Origin: Tissierellia bacterium
GTDB lineage: Bacteria > Bacillota > Clostridia > Tissierellales > Tissierellaceae
NCBI GenBank assembly: GCA_012521625.1
Contig: JAAYLY010000142.1
Location: 1 to 7,289, forward strand
Direction of reading: 5' to 3'
Length of the DNA stretch: 7,289 nt
Made by a program: the position numbers and the translations under genes. Positions 1-4,410 of this stretch are shown here, piece by piece (position 1 is the first letter of the stretch; each line of letters starts with the position of its first letter). The notes beneath the pieces are model-generated. The model made no database searches, was not told the origin of the DNA, and saw only the letters and a program-made list of their open reading frames with translations.

Positions 1-1
1 T

Positions 2-115
2 GTTGGCTTCCTACACGGGGGAATGAACCTTTACAACAATGGCTTTTCAGCTGGAATAGTGGCAGCCATAGTAGTTATAATGAGTAATGCTATAAAAAGT
101 AAAAGGGAGGCCTAG
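2..115 (+). CDS. C-terminal end of a DUF1576-like membrane protein (partial)
   Basis: An open frame enters from the left edge and gives 37 residues before a TAG stop. The visible peptide starts VGFLHGGMNLYNNGFSAG, continues as a short hydrophobic stretch (IVAAIVVIM), and ends in a charged tail (KSKREA). The LHGGxNLYNNGFSAGxVA pattern resembles, from memory, the repeated signature of the DUF1576 family of multi-pass membrane proteins of unknown function found in Firmicutes. The tail fits a last membrane segment followed by a short cytoplasmic end. The start and most of the protein lie outside the window, so neither length nor function can be judged. The stop codon sits within the hairpin at 101-128, which supports this frame as a real gene end. 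Family assignment is moderate; being a true coding end is more certain. Confidence 0.62.
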   Translation, partial: VGFLHGGMNLYNNGFSAGIVAAIVVIMSNAIKSKREA

Positions 116-128
116 GCCATCCCTTTTT
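101..128 (+). terminator. Intrinsic terminator of the DUF1576-like gene
   Basis: Arm AAAAGGGA (101-108) pairs with TCCCTTTT (120-127). An inner GGCCTAGGCC palindrome (109-118) forms the top of the hairpin, with one bulged A at 119, and a run of five T follows the C's. The TAG stop of the gene lies in the apical loop. Confidence 0.75.
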
Positions 129-314
129 AAATTTAAGTAAGATAAGCTCTGAAAAAATTTTCTTATATAAACTCACTTAAATATAATAACATAAAGATAT
201 ATAAATACTCTTATATAAGTATTCTTTATATATTTATAATATATATAATATAAACTAATATAAAACTACTATAAATTAAATAAAGACTAAGACTATACAT
301 TATTAAAAATAATT
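129..314. other. AT-rich non-coding spacer
   Basis: This stretch is almost entirely A and T and has no open frame with a ribosome binding site. It contains runs of alternating TA steps around 195-260 and short palindromes such as CTTATATAAG (210-219). No RNA gene, promoter for a visible gene or transposase remnant is recognised. It separates the end of the + strand gene from the convergent sporulation block. Confidence 0.6.
131..182. repeat. Imperfect inverted repeat in the AT-rich spacer
   Basis: ATTTAAGT (131-138) and ACTTAAAT (175-182) are exact inverted copies. A second nested pair lies inside, ATAAG (142-146) with CTTAT (162-166). Together they could fold as an interrupted stem. In sequence this AT-rich, chance matches are common, so significance is doubtful. 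Confidence 0.3.
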
Positions 315-349
315 AATAGGGACGATTTTTAAGCTTAACCGTCCCTATT
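315..349. repeat. Hairpin element with GGGACG/CGTCCC arms
   Basis: AATAGGGACG (315-324) and CGTCCCTATT (340-349) are perfect 10-bp inverted repeats around a 15-base loop that itself contains the palindrome TTAAGCTTAA (329-338). The arms are GC-rich islands in an otherwise AT-rich spacer. T-rich bases follow on the + strand, so it could act as a back-up terminator. The GGGACG...CGTCCC termini resemble small dispersed repeats I associate with intergenic regions of clostridial genomes; that link is from memory and only one copy is present here. Confidence 0.6.
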
Positions 350-361
350 TTACATTATCTT

Positions 362-384
362 AAAAAAGCCCCTTTGGACTTTTT
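362..384 (-). terminator. Intrinsic terminator of spoIIID
   Basis: On the minus strand AAAAAGTCC (384-376) pairs with GGGCTTTTT (371-363), including one G-U wobble, around a 4-base loop, followed by a T tract. The first two bases of the hairpin are part of the spoIIID TAA stop codon. Confidence 0.72.
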
Positions 385-637
385 ATTCGTTCATTGCTTT
401 GTATTTCCTTTTAGTTGCTTCGCCACCTCTTATGTGTCTTTCAGCCTTGTTATTCTCTAATACTTCCTTAACCATAGCTGCTATAAGAGGGTTTATCTTG
501 GGCAACCTTTCGGTCATATCCTTATGCACAGTGCTCTTACTAACTCCAAAGATACCTGCCGCCTGCCTAACAGTTGCCCCTTCTCGTAGTATGTATTTTG
601 CTATTTCTAAAGTTCTTTGTTCTATATAATCTTTCAC
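383..637 (-). CDS. spoIIID: Sporulation transcriptional regulator SpoIIID
   Basis: SpoIIID is a small DNA-binding protein made in the mother cell during sporulation that activates or represses many sigma-E genes. This 84-residue protein starts MKDYIEQRTLEIAKYI and has the helix-turn-helix at about residues 22-42, with the highly conserved FGVSKSTVHKD core (30-40), then TERLPKINP. A basic C-terminal segment, RHIRGGEATKRKYK (67-80), matches the second DNA-contacting region known in the family. The Bacillus subtilis protein is slightly longer at its C-terminus. The start is GTG, placed 7 bases after AAAGGGGG (minus strand 652-645); an overlapping ATG is out of frame. It follows spoIIQ by 51 bp with no clear terminator between, so read-through is possible. 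In B. subtilis mbl follows this gene; here a convergent, unrelated gene does. Confidence 0.97.
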   Translation of the reverse strand: MKDYIEQRTLEIAKYILREGATVRQAAGIFGVSKSTVHKDMTERLPKINPLIAAMVKEVLENNKAERHIRGGEATKRKYKAMNE

Positions 638-675
638 ATAATAACCCCCTTTGCCTATATTGGGTATTTATATAA

Positions 676-683
676 TATCTATG
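676..683 (-). promoter_or_regulatory. Possible sigma-E -10 element for spoIIID
   Basis: CATAGATA on the minus strand (683-676) partly matches the sigma-E -10 consensus CATACAAT, about 38 bases before the GTG start. No convincing -35 element is seen; TCTATTA 13 bases upstream lies within the end of spoIIQ and is a weak candidate. Proposed because spoIIID is known to be sigma-E dependent in other spore formers. Confidence 0.25.
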
Positions 684-688
684 CCAAT

Positions 689-1504
689 TTATGGAATAAT
701 AGAACGCGGATCTACAGATTTATTATTTTTAAAGACTTCGAAGTGGAGATGGTCATCCATCTTCATCTCGATTAAGGCAGAATTGCCTACTGTTCCTATA
801 TGATCCCCTTTTTTAACCTCTATCCCTTCCTTTACCATATCTAGAGTCCCCAGATTGCTATATTTAGTCCGTATCCCATCTCCATGATCTATTTCTACCG
901 TCTTGCCCCATAGGCTATCTTCGTAAACCCTAGTTATTAAACCGTCCATGGGGGCCATTACTATAGTACCCTTAGCTGCCTTAATATCTATTCCAGTGTG
1001 TCCCCTCCATTCTTCCAGGGTCTCTGAATAGATAAGTTTGTCCTTGGTAAATTCAGTTAGGATTTCTCCCTGAACTGGCATAATCCAAGATTTAGACTGC
1101 TGTGGTTTCTCCTCTGCCTCCTTATCAATAAACTCTATCTCCTCGTCCTCTACTTCCTCATCCACTGAAAAAACCTCTTCTGCAATTTCTTCTCCTTCTA
1201 TAAGGCCTCCTTCCCCTTCTAAGGCTACTTTATCTCCTTCTTCTGATCCTTCAACTACTTCTTCACCCTCCATGGCTGCTTCCTCAGCTTGTAATTCATC
1301 CTTCTTTTCCTCTAAATCCAATGCTTCATCTGATATTTCTTCTTGATCTGATGGATTTTCTAAGATTACCAGATCATCATTACTCTTTCCATCCATACCA
1401 TTTAAAACTATGGATATAGTCGTTATTGCCACAATACATACACAGATAAAAAGAAATATTAAAAATCCATTTTCCTTTATAGTTTTAATAATTTTATCCT
1501 TCAT
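689..1504 (-). CDS. spoIIQ: Stage II sporulation protein SpoIIQ, LytM/M23-domain protein
   Basis: SpoIIQ is a forespore inner-membrane protein that binds SpoIIIAH across the intermembrane space, forming the zipper and feeding channel during engulfment. The 271-residue product has one membrane segment at about 13-34. A strongly acidic low-complexity linker follows at about 43-133, with some 41 Glu or Asp in 90 residues. The LytM (peptidase M23) domain occupies about 140-271. The zinc-type residues are present: H169 and D173 (HTGID) and H254 of HLHFE, with H252 beside it. The position where active M23 enzymes have a YxHL histidine reads Y215-S-N-L, so N217 replaces that histidine and peptidase activity is uncertain. 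The start ATG is 6 bases after GGAGGT. The position between spoIID and spoIIID matches other spore formers and makes the name secure. Confidence 0.95.
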   Translation of the reverse strand: MKDKIIKTIKENGFLIFLFICVCIVAITTISIVLNGMDGKSNDDLVILENPSDQEEISDEALDLEEKKDELQAEEAAMEGEEVVEGSEEGDKVALEGEGGLIEGEEIAEEVFSVDEEVEDEEIEFIDKEAEEKPQQSKSWIMPVQGEILTEFTKDKLIYSETLEEWRGHTGIDIKAAKGTIVMAPMDGLITRVYEDSLWGKTVEIDHGDGIRTKYSNLGTLDMVKEGIEVKKGDHIGTVGNSALIEMKMDDHLHFEVFKNNKSVDPRSIIP

Positions 1505-1522
1505 ACCGCCACCTCCATTTGC

Positions 1523-1551
1523 TATTATTTCCAGATGTGTAAATTTAATAC
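1523..1551 (-). promoter_or_regulatory. Probable sigma-F-type promoter of spoIIQ
   Basis: On the minus strand, GGAAATAATA (1532-1523) matches the forespore sigma-F -10 pattern GGnnAnAnTR at every fixed position. GTATT (1551-1547) lies 14 bases upstream and is close to the -35 pattern GYWTA. Transcription would begin near 1516-1518, leaving a short leader that holds little beyond the ribosome binding site. spoIIQ is known to be sigma-F dependent in B. subtilis, which agrees. Confidence 0.6.
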
Positions 1552-1558
1552 ATGGGGG

Positions 1559-1591
1559 AAAAAAAATGTAGCCCTCTGGCTACATTTTTTT
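1559..1591 (-). terminator. Strong intrinsic terminator of spoIID
   Basis: A perfect stem joins 1578-1591 with 1560-1573 on the minus strand (core ATGTAGCC/GGCTACAT flanked by A and T runs) around a 4-base AGAG loop, followed by the T tract. The TAG stop of spoIID and the codons for its last residues lie inside the hairpin. Because it has A and T runs on both sides it could also stop transcription in the opposite direction. Confidence 0.88.
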
Positions 1592-2623
1592 CAGATATAT
1601 ACCTGTATAATAATGTTTTAAAATTTCTTCATAATTGCTACCCTGCTTTGCCATTCCGTTGGCTCCCCATTGGCTCATTCCAACCCCATGGCCGTAGCCA
1701 TAGGTTTCTATTTCAATAATATTTAAACCCTTATCATAAGTTATCTTAAAGTTGGTGGAGTTTAAATTATATAGATCCCTAATCTCCCTTCCATCTATGA
1801 TTTCATTATCAATGGCTATCTTCTTTACCCTACCACTATCGGTCTTTTCCACTAATTTTATCTTCTCATAGAAATTGTCCTTATTTATATCTATTTTAGG
1901 ATACCTCTCCTTTAATTTTTCAATAAACTCATCAGCCGTTAGGGTTATCAGGGTTTTAAACCTAGGCGCATCCTCCTCATAAGGACTTTCAACGGCTTTC
2001 AAATAGGGCGATTCTACTGCAAATACATTGATGGCATCCTCAGTCATACCACCGCTGGTAGAATGATATAAGGGCTCTATTATCTCCCCGTTATAATATA
2101 TTAGGATACCTCCAGTAGATTCTACCGCCTTTTCAATCTTGCCCCAATATTTTTCAACCCAGCTATCACCATGGATCTGCCTTAACTCCTCCAGAGATAG
2201 GTAGGCTTGGCAGTGGACCCCTGAACACAGTGGCGCCTCAGTATGATTAGGATGGCCCTCTTCATACTTTAGGGTCCTACTTACAGCATAGGTTCTAGCA
2301 GCTATGGCCTGGGCCTTTAAGGCTTCTATATGGAATTCTGCAGGCATTTCCGCTGCCACTACCCCCTTAACATACTCCTCTAAGGGGAGGTTTTCCACCT
2401 CATTAGTATTGGTATTATAGACCTTGATTTCATCTACCTTCCTTTCTTCTAATAGGATGGTTTTACTCCCTTCCTCCTTAGGTCTTATCAAATCCTTATC
2501 TTCCAACTTTTGACCTTCCACCCTATTAGAAATGGGAACAATATTAAAAGTCTTAACAATAACCGTAGGAAGAAAGATCGTTATTATTAAGACCGTCAGT
2601 AAATAAGCACCTGTTCTCCTCAT
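1580..2623 (-). CDS. spoIID: Stage II sporulation protein SpoIID, peptidoglycan lytic transglycosylase
   Basis: SpoIID cleaves peptidoglycan glycan strands denuded of stem peptides and, with SpoIIP and SpoIIM, drives membrane migration during engulfment. The 347-residue product has an N-terminal membrane anchor at about 6-24, with two Arg just before it, and then an extracytoplasmic domain. The catalytic glutamate is E92 in VVAAEMPAEF (88-97), followed by the family signature HIEALKAQAIAARTYAVSR. A His/Cys cluster, H127, C133, H137 and C138 (CSGVHCQAY), matches the zinc site described for clostridial SpoIID as I recall it. The C-terminal SpoIID/LytB signature is YGYGHGVGMSQWGANGMA (308-325). 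The ATG is preceded closely by GAGGGGAG. It is the first gene of the sporulation block, separated from spoIIQ by a strong terminator, and is divergent from the CPBP-like gene. Confidence 0.97.
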   Translation of the reverse strand: MRRTGAYLLTVLIITIFLPTVIVKTFNIVPISNRVEGQKLEDKDLIRPKEEGSKTILLEERKVDEIKVYNTNTNEVENLPLEEYVKGVVAAEMPAEFHIEALKAQAIAARTYAVSRTLKYEEGHPNHTEAPLCSGVHCQAYLSLEELRQIHGDSWVEKYWGKIEKAVESTGGILIYYNGEIIEPLYHSTSGGMTEDAINVFAVESPYLKAVESPYEEDAPRFKTLITLTADEFIEKLKERYPKIDINKDNFYEKIKLVEKTDSGRVKKIAIDNEIIDGREIRDLYNLNSTNFKITYDKGLNIIEIETYGYGHGVGMSQWGANGMAKQGSNYEEILKHYYTGIYLKKM

Positions 2624-2674
2624 TATCTCCCCTCATCTCTTTGGTATATAGATATATTTATTCCAATGGGGAGA

Positions 2675-2682
2675 ATTTTATG
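2675..2682 (-). promoter_or_regulatory. Possible sigma-E -10 element of spoIID
   Basis: CATAAAAT on the minus strand (2682-2675) differs at one position from the sigma-E -10 consensus CATACAAT and lies about 52 bases before the start codon. The -35 region upstream is A-rich without a clear match. Proposed because spoIID is a sigma-E gene in other spore formers. Confidence 0.33.
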
Positions 2683-2714
2683 ATTATTTTAGTGTTTTTT
2701 AATTACTTCTGTGG

Positions 2715-2720
2715 TAAAAT
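2715..2720 (+). promoter_or_regulatory. Possible vegetative promoter (-10 box) of the CPBP-like gene
   Basis: TAAAAT (2715-2720), preceded by TGTGG in the manner of an extended -10, lies 53 bases before the GTG start. The -35 position, about 16-17 bases upstream, reads TGTTTT or GTGTTT and is weak. The divergent spoIID promoter region overlaps this spacer. Confidence 0.4.
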
Positions 2721-2773
2721 CAAATCAATAGGATGAATAGGAAGTAGAAAGACTAGGATATTGGAGGGGTATT

Positions 2774-3520
2774 GTGAAAAACTACATAGTTTTATTCTTA
2801 ACTATTAGCTTTATTTTAGGATACTTATCCTTCGGCTTTATAGCCTTTTCTACTACTAGCTTTTTGGAAATATTATCAAATCCCTTGCATCTTACATTGC
2901 TTATAATCGGTTTTTTAAGCCCTTTAGCTGCATCCCTTATTTGTCATAGCTTACATAGGGATAAATTAGATGGATTAGATAGCCTAAAGGCTAAATTAAA
3001 GCCTAATAATCCTAAAAGGTCTATAATAATGCTATTTATGCTATTAGCCATCCATTATGGACTAGCCTATGTATTAAGGATAATAGATTCCTATGGGGAT
3101 CTAATTGATCTTTTTAAGTATTTTCCCCTAATGTTAATCCTATTGGGATCTCAAGAGATAGGGTGGAGGAGTTTAGTACAACCCTATTTTGAGGAGGAAA
3201 AGGGATATGCTAAATCCATAATTATAACCGGCCTATTCTGGGCCCTGTGGTTTTTTCCCCTTACTTTAATCAGAGGTTTCATTATACCAGCAAACTTCTT
3301 TACCCAATTCGCTGCCTATTTAGTAGGCTTAAGCTTCCTACTTACAAGCCTTTATAAGTCCAGCGGCAGCTTAATTTATCCTATATTATTATCTACACTA
3401 ATCTTTGCCCTAGTTCCGGTAATTATATTCAAATTAAGCAATATGTTCATAGGATTAGCAATTTTAGAAGGTGTTATAAGCTTATTTTTCAAAGGGGAAG
3501 TGGCATATAAAAACTCTTAG
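2774..3520 (+). CDS. CPBP (CAAX protease/Abi) family membrane protein with degenerate active site
   Basis: The family contains intramembrane glutamyl proteases related to Rce1, some protecting against bacteriocins, others of unknown role. This 248-residue product is very hydrophobic, with about eight membrane segments. Motif 1, normally EExxxR, is found at 127-132 as QEIGWR, so the first glutamate is Gln. Motif 2, usually seen as WALWHLP, is WALWFFP (156-162), so F160 replaces the histidine. The last motif, normally HxxxN, reads S207-T-L-I-F211 in the segment following SGSLIYPILL. With three catalytic positions altered it is probably not a protease and may be a scaffold, sensor or immunity-type protein. 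The GTG start is 6 bases after GGAGG; no better start is nearby. It stands alone, transcribed against both neighbours. Family membership is fairly sure, function unknown. Confidence 0.85.
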   Translation: MKNYIVLFLTISFILGYLSFGFIAFSTTSFLEILSNPLHLTLLIIGFLSPLAASLICHSLHRDKLDGLDSLKAKLKPNNPKRSIIMLFMLLAIHYGLAYVLRIIDSYGDLIDLFKYFPLMLILLGSQEIGWRSLVQPYFEEEKGYAKSIIITGLFWALWFFPLTLIRGFIIPANFFTQFAAYLVGLSFLLTSLYKSSGSLIYPILLSTLIFALVPVIIFKLSNMFIGLAILEGVISLFFKGEVAYKNS

Positions 3521-3548
3521 TAGATATAGCTTCTACTAAGTGTTTTTT
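3509..3548. terminator. Bidirectional terminator between convergent genes
   Basis: ACTCTTAGTAGA (3513-3524) pairs with TCTACTAAGTGT (3532-3543) with one mismatch around a 7-base loop. Six T follow on the + strand, and five T follow on the minus strand (the A run at 3509-3513). The TAG stop of the + gene is in the stem, and the TAA stop of the minus gene overlaps the T run. One hairpin therefore serves both genes. Confidence 0.82.
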
Positions 3549-4218
3549 AATCATCCTTATTTACCTCTTCCTTATGTTTTAATATGCTTTCAAAAATCTT
3601 TTCTGCAGCCTTATAATGTTCCTTGGTCAGATCTAAAGCTAATTGGATGTTCCCTTCTTTATATGCATCCTTTATCCTTATATGCATATCTATACTTTCC
3701 TGTTTCAACCTAGGGGTCTTCCCTAAAAAAGAATTTCTAACTAGCATTTCATGTAGGACATTATATTCTTTAAAGATTTTTTCTAACCTGGAATTATGGG
3801 AAAAGTCTATAAAGGTCTTGTGAAATTTATAATCATAATCAAAGAAGGCATCCAATTCTATATTTTCTTCTTGTAACTTAATATACCTTTCCAAGTAGGC
3901 TGTCACTTCATTAACTTCCGACTTTTCAGCTGATAGCTCTATACCCATCTTCACTACATAGAGTAAAATCTCATTTACTTCCAGAAAGAATTCATAATCA
4001 AAGTCTACTACCGTTGCGCCGCTCTTGTCGATGGAAGATATTAAGCCATCTTGATATAAACGATTAATTGCATCCCTAATAGGTGAAGAGCTTACACCAA
4101 ACCGCTTCTGTAGTGCCCTATTAACTAATTTGCTACCAAAGGGTATTTCATTTTTCAAAATCTCCATCTTCAGTATGTCGTAAATCTGATCACTTAGACT
4201 TTTTTTAACAAGTTCCAT
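3547..4218 (-). CDS. GntR-family transcriptional regulator, FadR/FCD subfamily
   Basis: The 223-residue product has an N-terminal winged helix at about 5-70, with LSDQIYDILKMEILKNEI, the PFGSKL turn, and the recognition part RFGVSSSPIRDAINRLYQDGLI (39-60). A C-terminal all-helical FCD ligand domain covers about 76-215. The metal-binding pattern of FCD domains appears complete: D129 and H133 (DYKFH), H179 (MHIRIKDAYKEGN) and H201 (LTKEHY). Such proteins usually bind small organic acids or amino acid related ligands, but the effector cannot be read from sequence. The ATG follows AGGA by six bases. It lies downstream of the transporter and lyase genes in the same direction but behind a terminator and with its own -10 box, so it is probably transcribed alone. 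Control of the tyrosine genes is a guess from position only. Confidence 0.93.
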   Translation of the reverse strand: MELVKKSLSDQIYDILKMEILKNEIPFGSKLVNRALQKRFGVSSSPIRDAINRLYQDGLISSIDKSGATVVDFDYEFFLEVNEILLYVVKMGIELSAEKSEVNEVTAYLERYIKLQEENIELDAFFDYDYKFHKTFIDFSHNSRLEKIFKEYNVLHEMLVRNSFLGKTPRLKQESIDMHIRIKDAYKEGNIQLALDLTKEHYKAAEKIFESILKHKEEVNKDD

Positions 4219-4238
4219 ATTAGATCCTACCTTTACCA

Positions 4239-4254
4239 GATATTAAGCAATATC
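4239..4254. promoter_or_regulatory. Candidate operator (inverted repeat) at the gntR start site
   Basis: GATATT (4239-4244) and AATATC (4249-4254) are perfect inverted repeats separated by four bases. They abut the -10 box of the regulator gene and cover its expected start of transcription. The size and position suit a dimeric GntR autorepressor site. AT-rich context makes chance possible. Confidence 0.45.
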
Positions 4255-4260
4255 ATTATA
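4255..4260 (-). promoter_or_regulatory. Promoter -10 box of the gntR-type gene
   Basis: TATAAT, a perfect -10, lies on the minus strand at 4260-4255, 36 bases before the start codon. The -35 region 17 bases upstream reads TTTTCT and is poor. A run of eight T on the minus strand (4278-4271) lies in the spacer. Confidence 0.55.
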
Positions 4261-4302
4261 ACATCATTTTAAAAAAAAGAAAATATTGTCGAACTTTTAT
4301 CA

Positions 4303-4318
4303 ATTTAAATATTTAAAT
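4303..4318. repeat. Perfect 16-bp AT palindrome upstream of the regulator gene
   Basis: ATTTAAATATTTAAAT (4303-4318) is identical on both strands. It is upstream of the regulator promoter and just beyond the transporter terminator. It could be a second protein-binding site, but it consists only of A and T and may be chance. Confidence 0.3.
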
Positions 4319-4338
4319 AGCTACCCTGCCAATTAAAT

Positions 4339-4367
4339 AAAAGAGGTGGAACTAGCCACCCCCTTTT
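4339..4367 (-). terminator. Intrinsic terminator of the symporter gene
   Basis: On the minus strand AAAAGGGGGTGG (4367-4356) pairs with CCACCTCTTTT (4349-4339), with one bulged G and one G-U pair, around a 6-base loop, followed by ATTT. It lies 43 bases past the transporter stop and closes the lyase-transporter unit before the regulator promoter. Confidence 0.75.
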
Positions 4368-4410
4368 CTTTAGTGTTTAAAATATATTAAATACTAAAAG
4401 ATAGAAAGTC

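Noticed and set aside
180..300. AT-rich block as an origin or unwinding element
   Set aside because: No DnaA boxes, iterons or replication genes are seen. AT richness alone is normal for spacers in this genome.
399..629. Open frame of 76 codons on the + strand
   Set aside because: It lies entirely opposite spoIIID, a clear family match, and has no ribosome binding site or recognisable product.
3623..3823. Open frame of 66 codons on the + strand
   Set aside because: It is antisense to the FCD domain of the GntR-type regulator and has no start signals of its own.
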